Below are positions 37,964-48,700 of a stretch of 64,000 nucleotides of DNA, piece by piece. The stretch comes from Pseudomonas asplenii (GTDB taxonomy: Bacteria > Pseudomonadota > Gammaproteobacteria > Pseudomonadales > Pseudomonadaceae). The notes beneath the pieces are model-generated. The model did no database searches, was not told where the DNA came from, and saw only the letters and a program-made list of their open reading frames with translations. Location: the NCBI RefSeq assembly GCF_001293465.1, contig NZ_JSYZ01000019.1:92537-156536 (forward strand), read 5' to 3'. Both the position numbers and the translations under genes were made by a program. Within the stretch, counting starts at the first letter, position 1. Every line of letters starts with the position of its first letter.

Positions 37964-38101
37964 GGTCGGTTCGACGTATCGGCGGCAGCGGTGGTCAAGA
38001 GTATTGGTTGCCTGATGGAAATGCAGGGAATGAAATCGAGCGATCCGGTTCCTTTTCGTTCCTTCAAGATGACATTTACACCTGAGGATCTAGCCTTGTG
38101 A
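37958..38101 (+). pseudogene. Diverged duplicate of the tolA 3' end
   Basis: A 144-nt segment that aligns without gaps to the last 144 nt of tolA (37765-37908). Read in the same frame it gives GDGRFDVSAAAVVKSIG, then MEMQGMKSSDPVPFRSFKMT and FTPEDLAL-stop, against GDGPFDASAVAAVKNIG, MQGLKPADFAPYRSFKMT and FTPDDLAP in tolA. By my count 32 of 47 residues agree. No start codon or ribosome site fits an independent gene. Its stop (TTGTGA) overlaps the tolB GTG, the kind of overlap expected of the original tolA end. Confidence 0.85.
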
Positions 38102-39399
38102 GAAACCTTCTTCGAGGAATGCTTGTCCTGATCTGCTGTCTGGCAGGGATGGCAGTGGCAGATGAAAAGAACATTCTGGTCACCAGCGGCACCGATCGGG
38201 CGACCCCGATCGCCGTCGTACCGTTCGGCTTCCAGGGCGGCAGCGTGCTGCCCGACGACATGGCCCAGATCATTGGCGACGACCTGCGTAACTCCGGTTA
38301 CTACTCGCCGATCCCGCGGCAGAACATGATCAGCCTGCCGACCCAGGCCGGCGAAATCATCTACCGTGACTGGAAGGCCCTGGGCGCCCAGTACATCATG
38401 GTCGGCAGCATTGTGCCGGCCGGTGGTCGCCTGCAGGTGCAGTACGCGCTGTTCAACGTCGCCACCGAGCAGCAGGTACTGACCGGCAGCGTTTCGGGCA
38501 GCGTCGACCAGTTGCGCGACATGGCGCACTACATCTCCGACCAGTCGTTCGAAAAGCTCACCGGCATCAAGGGGGCGTTCTCCACCCGCATGCTGTACGT
38601 GACGGCCGAACGCTTCTCGGTGAACAACACGCGCTACACCCTGCAGCGTTCCGACTATGACGGTGCCCGTGCAGTGACCCTGCTGCAGTCGCGCGAGCCG
38701 ATCCTGTCGCCGCGTTTCGCACCGGATGGCAAGCGCATCGCCTATGTCTCGTTCGAGCAGAAGCGTCCGCGCATCTTCATCCAGCACATCGATACCGGTC
38801 GCCGTGAGCAGCTGACCAACTTCGAAGGCCTGAACGGCGCCCCGGCCTGGTCGCCGGACGGTACCCGCCTGGCGTTCGTGCTGTCCAAGGACGGCAACCC
38901 GGACATCTACGTGATGAACCTGGCTTCGCGCCAGATCAGTCGCGTGACCAGCGGCCAGGGCATCAACACCGAACCGTTCTGGGGCAAGGATGGCTCGACC
39001 ATCTACTTCACCTCCGACCGTGGCGGCAAGCCGCAGATCTACAAGACCAACATCAATGGTGGTGGTGCCGAACGGGTAACTTTCATCGGCAACTACAACG
39101 CCAACCCGAAACTTTCGGCTGACGAAAAAACGCTGGTGATGATTCATCGCCAGGATGGTTTCACCAACTTCCGGGTGGCAGCTCAGGATTTGCAGCGCGG
39201 TAGCGTAAAAATCCTTACAGACACCAACCTTGATGAGTCAGCTACTGTTGCGCCAAACGGCACCATGGTAATCTACGCCACCGCCCAGCAGGGCCGGGGA
39301 GTCTTGATGCTCGTGTCCATCAACGGACGCGTAAGGCTCCCGCTTCCTACCGCTCAAGGCGAAGTCAGAGAACCTTCCTGGTCCCCTTACCTGAACTGA
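38098..39399 (+). CDS. tolB: Tol-Pal system periplasmic protein TolB
   Basis: A 433-residue periplasmic protein with a signal peptide (LLRGMLVLICCLAGMAVA cleaved before DEKN), an N-terminal alpha/beta domain, and a C-terminal six-bladed beta-propeller (repeats such as FAPDGKRIAYVS, WSPDGTRLAFV, FTSDRGGKPQIY). It binds Pal and TolA. The GTG start at 38098 overlaps the stop of the tolA remnant. I see no strong ribosome site before it, which fits translational coupling to a reading frame that formerly ended here. Confidence 0.95.
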   Translation: MRNLLRGMLVLICCLAGMAVADEKNILVTSGTDRATPIAVVPFGFQGGSVLPDDMAQIIGDDLRNSGYYSPIPRQNMISLPTQAGEIIYRDWKALGAQYIMVGSIVPAGGRLQVQYALFNVATEQQVLTGSVSGSVDQLRDMAHYISDQSFEKLTGIKGAFSTRMLYVTAERFSVNNTRYTLQRSDYDGARAVTLLQSREPILSPRFAPDGKRIAYVSFEQKRPRIFIQHIDTGRREQLTNFEGLNGAPAWSPDGTRLAFVLSKDGNPDIYVMNLASRQISRVTSGQGINTEPFWGKDGSTIYFTSDRGGKPQIYKTNINGGGAERVTFIGNYNANPKLSADEKTLVMIHRQDGFTNFRVAAQDLQRGSVKILTDTNLDESATVAPNGTMVIYATAQQGRGVLMLVSINGRVRLPLPTAQGEVREPSWSPYLN

Positions 39400-39451
39400 C
39401 GCGGCGCTATACGTTTTACTTAACACACTGGGGTTCATTAGGAGTTTCACG

Positions 39452-39949
39452 ATGGAAATGCTGAAGTTTGGTAAATTTGCTGCGCTGGCCCTGGCCATGG
39501 CTGTAGCTGTAGGTTGCTCGTCCAAAGGCGGCGACAACGCTGGTCAAGGCGCTGTTGATCCTAACGCTGGCTACGGTGCAAACACCGGTGCCGTCGACGG
39601 CTCCCTGAGCGAAGAAGCCGCTCTGCGCGCAATCACCACCTTCTACTTCGAATACGACAGCTCGGACCTGAAGCCAGAAGCCATGCGCGCTCTGGACGTT
39701 CACGCCAAGGACCTGAAAGCCAACGGCAACCGCGTTACCCTGGAAGGCAACACCGACGAACGTGGTACTCGTGAGTACAACATGGCACTGGGCGAGCGTC
39801 GTGCGAAAGCCGTTCAGCGCTACCTGGTTCTGCAAGGTGTTTCCCCAGCTCAACTGGAGCTGGTTTCCTACGGTAAAGAGCGTCCAGTCGCTACCGGCCA
39901 CGACGAGCAGTCCTGGGCTCAAAACCGTCGCGTCGAACTGCGTAAGTAA
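39452..39949 (+). CDS. pal: Peptidoglycan-associated lipoprotein Pal (OprL)
   Basis: A 165-residue outer-membrane lipoprotein. The lipobox AVGC puts the lipidated Cys at residue 22. The OmpA-like domain carries FYFEYDSSDLKPEAM and LEGNTDERGTREYNMALGERRA, which bind peptidoglycan. It is anchored by the Tol motor at the septum. AGGAG stands before the ATG. Confidence 0.97.
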   Translation: MEMLKFGKFAALALAMAVAVGCSSKGGDNAGQGAVDPNAGYGANTGAVDGSLSEEAALRAITTFYFEYDSSDLKPEAMRALDVHAKDLKANGNRVTLEGNTDERGTREYNMALGERRAKAVQRYLVLQGVSPAQLELVSYGKERPVATGHDEQSWAQNRRVELRK

Positions 39950-39955
39950 TTCGTC

Positions 39956-40780
39956 ATGCGAACGTGCCGTCGTGCTGTAACTGTATTGGCTCTCAGCCTC
40001 CTGCCGCTTGCGGCATGGGCTGCGGTTCCTGTGGTCGATGACAACTCCGGCTATAACAATAGCGGTGGAAGTTATCCGCCAGCGGGTTACGGTACGAACG
40101 GCGCCTATGCCGGGTCAGGGGCTGCGGCTCCTGTCTCGGCACAGGGCGAACTGTTCAACCAGTTGCAACGCATGCAGGACCAGATTGCGCAACAACAGGG
40201 CGTGATCGAGGTTTTGCAAAATGATATCGCGCGCATGAAGCAGGAAAACCTGGAGCGATACCAGGATCTTGATCGTCGCATAGGCAGTGGCGTCGCTCCG
40301 GCGGCTGCAACGCCTGACAATTCTTCCAGCGGTGGCAACACGAATGCCGCCGCCGGTGCTGCACCTGCTGCCCAGGCCCCAGCGGCCAGCAGCGAACCTG
40401 GTGATCCGGCGAAGGAAAAGCTCTACTACGATGCGGCCTTCGACCTGATCAAGGCCAAGGACTTCGACAAGGCCAGCCAGGCGTTCGGCGCGTTCCTGCG
40501 CAAATACCCGAACAGCCAGTACGCCGGCAATGCCCAGTACTGGTTGGGTGAAGTGAACCTGGCCAAGGGTGACCTGCAAGGTGCCGGCCAGGCCTTTGCC
40601 AAGGTCAGCCAGTTGTATCCCAAGCATGCCAAGGTGCCTGACTCGCTGTACAAGCTGGCTGACGTAGAGCGTCGCCTGGGTCACACCGACAAGGTCAAGG
40701 GCATTCTGCAGCAGGTCGTTTCCCAGTATCCGGGGACCTCGGCAGCCCAATTGGCCCAGCGGGACCTGCAGCGCATGTAA
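39956..40780 (+). CDS. cpoB: Cell division coordinator CpoB (YbgF)
   Basis: A 274-residue periplasmic protein with a signal peptide (residues 1-22), a coiled-coil trimerisation region (GELFNQLQRMQDQIAQQQG onward), a Ser/Asn/Ala-rich linker and a C-terminal TPR domain (YYDAAFDLIKAKDFDKASQA, then three repeats). It links outer-membrane constriction to septal peptidoglycan synthesis. It starts 6 bp after pal and is followed by a terminator that ends the operon. Confidence 0.94.
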   Translation: MRTCRRAVTVLALSLLPLAAWAAVPVVDDNSGYNNSGGSYPPAGYGTNGAYAGSGAAAPVSAQGELFNQLQRMQDQIAQQQGVIEVLQNDIARMKQENLERYQDLDRRIGSGVAPAAATPDNSSSGGNTNAAAGAAPAAQAPAASSEPGDPAKEKLYYDAAFDLIKAKDFDKASQAFGAFLRKYPNSQYAGNAQYWLGEVNLAKGDLQGAGQAFAKVSQLYPKHAKVPDSLYKLADVERRLGHTDKVKGILQQVVSQYPGTSAAQLAQRDLQRM

Positions 40781-40802
40781 GGCGTTGTCGACCCGAATCA
40801 AG

Positions 40803-40828
40803 AAACCCGCGCCTGCCGCGGGTTTTTT
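40803..40828 (+). terminator. Terminator of the tol-pal operon
   Basis: AAACCCGCG (40803-40811), CCTGC loop, CGCGGGTTT (40817-40825), then more T. Confidence 0.92.
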
Positions 40829-40944
40829 CGTTAGAATTGTTGCCCTTTTTATGAAACACGCCGTTCTGGATTATGCGATTGCAGGTTCATTGCGGTGCCT
40901 GACGGAGGCGGACAGCCTGTTTAGCTGTTACGCCCGTGGCGGAT

Positions 40945-41592
40945 ATGCAAGACACATTGAGAATCACCGAAGTTTTTTACTCGTTACAGGGTGAAACGCG
41001 GACTGCTGGGCTGCCCACGGTATTCGTGCGCCTGACGGGTTGCCCCCTGCGCTGCCAGTATTGCGACAGTGCCTACGCCTTCAGTGGCGGCAGTATCCTG
41101 TCGCTCGACAGCATCCTCGACCAGGTCGCCAGCTACCGGCCGCGCTACGTCTGCGTGACGGGCGGCGAGCCACTGGCCCAGCCCAACGCCATTCCCCTGC
41201 TCAAGCGGCTTTGCGATGCCGGCTACGAGGTATCCCTGGAAACCAGCGGTTCGATGGACATTTCGCCGGTGGATACCCGTGTCAGCCGGGTGGTCGACCT
41301 GAAGACCCCGGGCTCGAAGGAAGTCCATCGCAATCGTTATGAGAACATCGAGCTGCTGACCCGCAACGACCAGGTCAAGTTCGTGATCTGTTCCCGTGAG
41401 GACTACGACTGGTCGGTGTCCAAGCTGATCCAGTACGGTCTGGAGAAGCGGGCGGGGGAAGTGCTGTTTTCGCCGAGCCACCACGACCTGTCGGCACGCG
41501 ACCTGGCGGACTGGATCGTTGCGGACAACCTGCCGGTGCGCTTGCAGATGCAGTTGCACAAATATCTTTGGAACGACGAGCCGGGGCGCTGA
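40945..41592 (+). CDS. queE: 7-carboxy-7-deazaguanine synthase QueE
   Basis: A 215-residue radical SAM enzyme that makes 7-carboxy-7-deazaguanine for queuosine. The 4Fe-4S cysteines are C33, C37 and C40 (CPLRCQYC), followed by VTGGEPLAQP for SAM. I chose the ATG at 40945, which gives the standard MQDTLRITEVFYSLQGE start, over an upstream in-frame GTG at 40936. It precedes queC by 1 bp. Confidence 0.95.
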   Translation: MQDTLRITEVFYSLQGETRTAGLPTVFVRLTGCPLRCQYCDSAYAFSGGSILSLDSILDQVASYRPRYVCVTGGEPLAQPNAIPLLKRLCDAGYEVSLETSGSMDISPVDTRVSRVVDLKTPGSKEVHRNRYENIELLTRNDQVKFVICSREDYDWSVSKLIQYGLEKRAGEVLFSPSHHDLSARDLADWIVADNLPVRLQMQLHKYLWNDEPGR

Positions 41593-41593
41593 C

Positions 41594-42283
41594 ATGACCA
41601 CTCAAGCAAGCACTGAAAAGAAAGCGGTAATCCTGCTGTCCGGCGGCCTCGACTCGGCGACCGTGGTGGCCATGGCGCGTGCCCAGGGCTACAGCTGCTA
41701 CACCATGAGCTTCGACTACGGCCAGCGTCACCGTGCCGAACTGCAGGCCGCCGAGCGGGTGGCCCGTGACCTGGGGGCGATCGAGCACAAGGTCATCGGC
41801 CTGAACCTCAACGGCATTGGCGGCTCGGCGCTGACCGACAGTTCCATCGACGTGCCCGAAACGCCGGGCGAGGGCATTCCGGTGACCTACGTGCCGGCAC
41901 GCAACACGGTGTTCCTGTCCCTGGCGCTCGGCTGGGCCGAGGTGCTGGGTGCGCGGGACATCTTCATCGGGGTGAACGCGGTGGACTACTCCGGCTACCC
42001 GGATTGCCGTCCCGAGTTCGTCGAGGCCTTCGAAACCCTGGCCAACCTGGCGACCAAGGCCGGCGTCGAGGGCGACGGCTTCCGGATCCAGGCACCGCTG
42101 CAGAACCTCAGCAAGGCCGATATCGTGCGTGAAGGTGTGCGCCTGGGGGTCGACTATTCGCTGACCGTGTCCTGCTATCAAGCGGATGCCAACGGCTTTG
42201 CCTGTGGGAAATGTGACAGCTGCCGCCTGCGCGCGGAAGGCTTCGCCGCGGCCGGAATCGACGACCCCACGAAATATTTTTGA
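41594..42283 (+). CDS. queC: 7-cyano-7-deazaguanine synthase QueC
   Basis: A 229-residue ATP-dependent ligase that turns carboxy-deazaguanine into preQ0. The PP-loop is ILLSGGLDSATV, and the C-terminal zinc site is formed by SCYQ and CGKCDSC. It is the next enzyme after QueE, and the two form an operon. The ATG at 41594 has no competing start with the same N-terminus. Confidence 0.96.
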   Translation: MTTQASTEKKAVILLSGGLDSATVVAMARAQGYSCYTMSFDYGQRHRAELQAAERVARDLGAIEHKVIGLNLNGIGGSALTDSSIDVPETPGEGIPVTYVPARNTVFLSLALGWAEVLGARDIFIGVNAVDYSGYPDCRPEFVEAFETLANLATKAGVEGDGFRIQAPLQNLSKADIVREGVRLGVDYSLTVSCYQADANGFACGKCDSCRLRAEGFAAAGIDDPTKYF

Positions 42284-42301
42284 TTTTTTTCGCGTAGGGT
42301 G

Positions 42302-42329
42302 TTGAATTCCCGTTATAAATCAGTATTAT
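42302..42329 (+). promoter_or_regulatory. Promoter of tRNA-Lys
   Basis: TTGAAT (42302-42307), 16-bp spacer, TATTAT (42324-42329), 17 bp before the tRNA. Confidence 0.65.
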
Positions 42330-42346
42330 ACGCGCCACCACACAGC

Positions 42347-42422
42347 GGGTCGTTAGCTCAGTTGGTAGAGCAGTTGGCTTTTAACCAATTGGTCGTAGGT
42401 TCGAATCCTACACGACCCACCA
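42347..42422 (+). tRNA. tRNA-Lys(UUU)
   Basis: A 76-nt cloverleaf. The acceptor GGGTCGT pairs with ACGACCC; the D arm is GCTC..GAGC, the anticodon loop CTTTTAA gives UUU, the T arm contains GGTTCGAATCC, and CCA is encoded. The 3' end of tRNA-Lys genes is a known integration site in Pseudomonas. Accessory DNA begins right after it. Confidence 0.97.
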
Positions 42423-42441
42423 TATTCAGCAGTACTCGAAG

Positions 42442-42484
42442 AATCCGGAAGGCCCACGACAGTGAGGATTTCCGGATTTTTTTT
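42442..42484 (+). terminator. Terminator after tRNA-Lys
   Basis: AATCCGGAA (42442-42450) pairs with TTCCGGATT (42470-42478), then a long T-run. Confidence 0.85.
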
Positions 42485-42621
42485 CGTCTGCGGAAAAATC
42501 GGGCTTCCTGTTTTCAGCCTCTCGGTACCCCTCTCCTAATTCCCTCGTGCGCGCCGCGTTGAGCTTGATCATTCTTCATCGTTTTCAAACGTAACTGTAT
42601 CGAAACATTACTGAAGAATTG

Positions 42622-42650
42622 TTGACGCCATAGATACGTCTCTCTACTAT
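42622..42650 (+). promoter_or_regulatory. Promoter upstream of cdiA
   Basis: TTGACG (42622-42627), 17-bp spacer, TACTAT (42645-42650): a near-consensus sigma-70 promoter. It would give a leader of about 110 nt before the cdiA ATG. The surrounding 42485-42766 carries no gene. Confidence 0.65.
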
Positions 42651-42691
42651 CGCGCCACTATATTGATATCACTCTCTGTTTCGAGGGATCA

Positions 42692-42727
42692 CGCAGGTAT
42701 TCGCTCACCTTCAAGGTGAGTCCTGCG
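42692..42727 (+). promoter_or_regulatory. Hairpin in the cdiA leader
   Basis: Outer arms CGCAGG (42692-42697) and CCTGCG (42722-42727) flank CTCACC-TTCAA-GGTGAG (42704-42720). The inner part holds the palindrome CACCTTCAAGGTG also seen before dps. No T-run follows, so control by a bound protein or by mRNA structure is more likely than termination. Confidence 0.55.
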
Positions 42728-42766
42728 CTGTGAACTCCTAAGCGCCTCCGTGCATCGAGACACCAC

Positions 42767-45700
42767 ATGGACGTTCGTCAGTTCGCCTTCCTGGCGGGGC
42801 AGCCTTCTGCGGCCCTGAAAAAGCGTGAGTACTTCCTGGGCATGCCCAAGCGTGGGCTGGCTTTCATCCTGGCGAATGCCATGTTCTGGCAGCCGCTGTG
42901 GGCGCAGGCAGACGGTATTGTCGTCAGCGCGCCAGGGGCCTCTCTGGGTCAGGCTGCGAACGGTGTTCCAGTCGTCAATATCGCTGCACCCAATGCCAGC
43001 GGCCTCTCGCACAACCAGTTCCACGACTACAACGTCGGGCCCAGCGGGGTCATCCTCAACAACTCAACACAAAACCTGCAAAGCACCCAATTGGGTGGCT
43101 ACATCATCGGCAACAGCAATCTCAACGGTCGCGCTGCTTCCACCATCCTCAACGAGGTCAACGGCGGCAGTCCCAGCCAGTTGCGTGGCTATACCGAAGT
43201 AGCGGGGCAGTCGGCCCATGTGATCGTCGCCAACCCCTATGGCATCACCTGTAACGGCTGTGGCTTCATCAACACGCCGCAGGCGACGCTGACCACCGGC
43301 AAACCAGTGGTTGAGAACGGCGAGGTCAGCCGCTATCAAGTCGACCAGGGCAGTGTGTCTATCGAAGGCGCGGGCCTGAACGCCAACAATATAGACCGCT
43401 TCGAGATCATCACCCGCTCGGCCAAGCTCAATGCCGAGATCCAGGCGAAGAACCTGACCATCGTCGCCGGTGCCAACGACGTCGATGCCAGGACCCTCCA
43501 GGCGACCGCGCGCGCAGCCGATCCGGCCAGCGCACCGCAATTGGCGATCGACTCCTCGGCCCTGGGCGGCATGTACGCCGGGGCGATCAAGCTGGTGGGC
43601 ACCGAAGCCGGTGTCGGGGTGAAGCTCGACGGCAAGATGGTCGCCAGCGGGGGTGATATCCAGCTCGATGCCAACGGCCACCTGAGCATGGTCGATACCG
43701 CGGCGACCGGTGCGGTCAACGTCAAGGCGCAGAGTCTGGAAGCGAAGGGACCGGTTTATGCCGGCACCACCCTGGACGTGAAGACCGCCGGCGACCTGAC
43801 CAGCCAGAACAACCTGGTGGCCAAGGACCGCATCACCGTGAACAGCGGCGGCCAACTGACCAACAACGGCATCATCGAAGCTGGGGTCAATGCCGATAAC
43901 AGCCGCAATACCGAAGGCGACGTTGAAGTCACCGCGCAGAACTTCAGCAACAGCGGCAAGAGTGTCATCGCCAGCCGCGACCTGAAGGTCACCGCTACCC
44001 AGGCCCTGGGCAACCAGGGCGGTACCCTGAGTGGCCAGCGCCAGGCCATGGTCACTGCCGGCACCCTCGACAACCAGAACCGGGGCCGGGTTCTCAGTGC
44101 CGACCGCCTGAACCTGACCGCCGACACGGTGCTGAACGGGCAGGGCGGCCTGATCAACAGCGTCGGGCAACTGACCGCGACCCTCGGCCACCTGAACAAC
44201 AATGCCGGTGAAGTCTCGAGCAAGGCCAGCAGCACGCTGATCCTCGGCACCCTGGATAACCTCACCGGTCTGGTGATGGCTGAAGATCTGCTGGACATCA
44301 CCGCCAGCGGTGCACTCAACAACCAGGGCGGTCGCATTGGCTCGAACCACACCCTGGCCCTCAAGGGGCAGGCGCTGGACAACACTGGAAAAGGGCGTAT
44401 CACCGCCCAGCAGAAGCTGGACCTGAACGTGGCTCACCTGGATAACTCGGGGGGCTCGCTGATCACCAATGGCTCGTTGGGCCTCACCGCCAGCACGGTC
44501 GATAACGCCAAGGGTCGTATCTCCAGCAAGGATGATCTGACAGCCACCGTCACCACCTTCAACCAGCAGGATGGTGCCTTGCTGACCGAGGGCAACCTGA
44601 CCCTCAATGGCGGCAGCCTGGATAACAGCAATGCCGGCCTGATCTCTGCCAAAAAACTGCTGGTTCTCAAGGTCGACAGCATCGACAACCGGGCCGGTGA
44701 GATTTCCAGCGTGCAGGCGGTCAACCTGAACGGCCAGAAGCTGGACAACAGCGAAGGCGGCAAGGTGCTCTCCGATACTGCGCTGGAGCTCAAGGTCGCC
44801 CAGGTGATCAACCGGAGTCTGGGGCAATTGGTCAGTCAGGGCAGCACCACGCTGACCGGTAGCACGCTGGACAACAGCGGTGGCAAGCTGACCGCACAAT
44901 CGGGCCTGGTCATCACCCTCGATGGTGCCCTGACCAACCAGATGGCGGGCCTGATCAGCAGCGAAGGGACCCTGACGGCCCATGCCGGCAGTCTGGATAA
45001 CAGGGGCGGCAGTTTCTCCAGCGCCGGGCTGTTGCAACTGAGCAGCACGGGAGCGCTGGTCAACCAGGGTGGTCGCCTGGTCACCGACAGCGGCATAGAG
45101 CTGCACAGTACGAGCCTCGACAACCGCCAGCAGGGCACCATCAGTGGCCTGGGGCCGTTGTCGATCCATACCGGTGATCTCGACAACAGCCACGGCGGCT
45201 TTCTCAGCAGTGGCGATACCCTGGACCTGACCGCCGGGCAACTGACCAACCAGGACGGCGGCCGTATCGGCGCCGCCAAAGCCCTGACCGCCAGCGTCAG
45301 CGGCCTGGATCAGCAAGGTGGCGAGCTCAAGGGCGAGGCCTCGATCAACCTGGACCTCAACCAGGGGCAACTGAATAACCAGGGTGGCTTGATCAACGCC
45401 CCCGTGCTGGTGCTCAACAACCTCAAGGGGGGGAACAACCAGGGCGGTGAAATCTCCAGCGCCCAGGCCTTCACCCTGGCGGCCGACAGCCTGAACAACG
45501 ACAGCGGCAAGCTGCTGAGCAACCAGGCACTCACCTTGCGCATCGAGCAGGCCCTGAGCAGCATCAAGGGCATGATCGCGGCCGCCTCGCTGGATGTGCG
45601 CGCCGGCAGTCTCGATAACAGCGGCGGTACGCTGACCAGCCGTGCGGGGCTGGATCTGCTCGTCAATGGTCAGGTCACCAACCGCAATCAAGGGCTGATC

Positions 45701-48700
45701 AATGCCAGCACCGGTCTGACGCTCAACAGCAGCGGCCTCGATAATCAGGGCGGCAGCCTGCTGGGTAGTGCGATCGCCATCGACTTCGGTGCCACCAAGG
45801 GCGATCTGAACAACGCCGGCGGCCGGATCACCACGGCCGGTAACCTGACCATCGATCACCTGCGCGACCTGAACAATCAGGGCGGTGAGCTGAGCAGTGC
45901 TCAGAGCCTCAGCCTGCAAGCCCGGACCCTGGACAACAGCAACGCCGGCAAGCTGATCAGCAACGACCTGCTGAGCCTGAGGGCGGACAGCCTGGTCAAC
46001 CAGAACGGTGGCCTGCTGTCCGGCTGGGAAGGGCTGACGGCCAATGGCGGCAGCCTCGACAACCGTAACAGCGGTACGCTCTCCAGTCGTAACGGCAACG
46101 TAGCCGTGACTCTAGGCGGGGCATTGCTCAACGGCAACGCGGGCGCGCTGGTCAGCCAGAAGGTGCTGACCGTCAATGCGGCGAGTCTGGACAACAGCGA
46201 CAAGGGCATCATTTCCAGTGGTCAGGGGCAGACCCTGACGGTCAGTGGCGTGTTGAACAACGCCACGGGCGGCTCCATCGACAGCGGTGCGGCCCTCACC
46301 TTACAGGCGATGGCGCTGAACAGCGGCGGCACGATCAACGCCCAGCAGGCGCTGACGTACACCGGCACCACGCTGGACAACAGCAACGGCACGTTCAGCG
46401 GCAGCGCGGCGGTGACGCTTGACCTGCTGGGTGCGCTGACCAACAGCAACGGCAAGTTGTCCGCTGGCGGTCCGCTGCTGATCCAGCGCAGTACCCAGAT
46501 CAACAACCAGGGCGGTGCGCTTTCCAGCCAGGGACTATTGAGCCTCCTGACCGGCAGCCTGGATAACAGCAACCGCGGCACGCTCGCGGCCACCGACAAG
46601 CTCACCGTCACCTCGACTGGTAGCGTGCAGAACGGTAATGCCGGTTTGATCGCCAGTGCCAGTGGCGATCTGCAACTGACCGCCGCCAGCCTCGATAACG
46701 CCAAGGGCTCTCTGCAAGGGCAAGGTACGGTCAACCTCGATGTGAGCGGCGATATCGACAGTCAGGGCGGCAAGGTGATTGCTCAGACGGGCAACCTGCT
46801 GATCAAGGCTGGCAATCTGGATAATCGGGGAGGTGTGCTCTCCAGTATCAAGGGTAGCTTCGAGAGCAATGTTGTCGGGGTGCTGAGGAATGGCCATGAC
46901 CTCAACCGCCAAGGTGGCCTGGTACAGGCCCAGCGCCTGAAGCTTAATGCCCTGGGCGGAATCGACAACTACGGCGGCCGTTTCGCGGCCCAGGCCGGCG
47001 AGGTCGTCATCGATGCCGGCGTGGCCGGCAACATCAATAATCGTGACGGCATTATCCATGCCAAGGGCCTACTCAAGGTCAGCGGCAACGACTTCGACAG
47101 TGGTGGCGACAACGGGGGGCAGGTTGCCGCCAGCCAGATCGACCTCAAGCTCAACGGCACCTTGAGCAACCGCAAGGGTGTTATCGAAAGTGACAGTGAC
47201 CTTTTGGTCACGGCTGCCAGCGTCGACAACCAAGGCGGTCAACTGCGTGCGCTGGGAACGGGGGGCAAGACCGAGTTCCAATTGGGAGGGATGTTCGACA
47301 ACCGTAATGGCCGCCTGGAAACCGCCAGCAACGACCTGCTTCTGAACGCTTCCGGCTTCCAGAACCAGGGTGGCAGCCTGTTGCATCTGGGCAACGGTAC
47401 GCTGGGTATTTCCACAGCCAACGTACTGGCGGCTGGCGGCAGGCTTGTGACCCGAGGTGACCTGACGCTCACGGCGGACGAGTGGACCAACAGCAGTGTC
47501 ATCCAGGCCGGGAAGCTGACACTGAATATCGGCACCCTCAATCAACTGGCGGGCGCCCAGTTGCTGGCGTCCAACAGTCTGGTGGGAACAGGCGGCAACT
47601 GGAGCAATGAGGGGCTGCTTGCCAGCGATGGCAATGCCAGTCTGAACCTGACCGGTAGCTATGGTGGCAGCGGGCGTTACAGCAGCCTGGGGGCTCTGGG
47701 CTTGACCGCTGCTCAGGTGAACCTGGGTAGCAGCGCAAGTATCGCAGGTGGTGCGCAGACCACTCTCAACATTGCCGGCCAACTGAACAACTATGGCCGT
47801 ATCACCTCCGCTGCCGGTATGACCGTGAGCGCCGGAGCGATCAACAACTACGGCACTTTGGGAAGCACTGGCAATCTGCGCCTGAGCGCATCGAGTCTCT
47901 TGAACGACAAGGGGCTGGTCTTCAGCGGCGGCGATATGGCGCTGCGCACTGACACCTTTACCAACCGCTATGCCGATGTCTACAGCTTCGGCAATCTCGC
48001 TATTGCCAGGGACGACAGCAATGGCCTGAGTTCATCGATCAACAATATTTCGTCGACGATTGAAAGTGGTGGGGATCTGAGCCTGTCGGCTACTCATATC
48101 GAGAACCGGAAGGATGTTTTTGAAGTAACGGGTGGCATGGTTTCAGCCTACATAGGAATACGCTGCTACAGCTGCTCAGGGTTTGTTCCTGTTGCTGGAT
48201 ATCAAGAAGATGGTCATCTGGTTTGGGTGCAGAACTATAAGTCGCAGATAGTTCAGGACTCGGCCGCAGCAAATATGATAGCTGGGAAGAGTTTTCAGGC
48301 CAACGGTCAAGACTTTCTTAATTCAGCATCGACGCTTAGTGCTGCTAATAACCTCACTCTCAATATGCAGAACTTCACCAATCAGGGCGCTTCTATTGGT
48401 GACTACAGCGTAAGACGTTCCTTTTTACCTAATGTTGATCTTCGCAACATGGGGTTCTGGATTTCGGTGTTGAATTACAATGCTGCTAATGACTCAAACA
48501 CCAGCTATTCCTCTGGTATCCCTGTTCTACATGCTTGGAATGCCAATAATACTGAGTCCTCATTCAGAGTCATTTATAAGTCTGGGGGGCGAGAGGTTGA
48601 TCCTTACACTTCCTTTGGCATCGTGCATGTCGATGGTCATCCAGACTCCAGATCTATCTCCTCATCTCATTACAACCCAAACGGTCCCTTTGCCGATGCT

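Noticed and set aside
40829..40944. preQ1 riboswitch before queE
   Set aside because: No recognisable preQ1 aptamer hairpin or conserved tail could be identified in the leader.
43064..45919. 951-residue open frame antisense to cdiA
   Set aside because: Arises from the repetitive FHA coding sequence on the other strand.
43895..47850. Possible CRISPR or satellite array
   Set aside because: The repeats are in-frame coding units of varied sequence with no constant repeat and unique spacer pattern.
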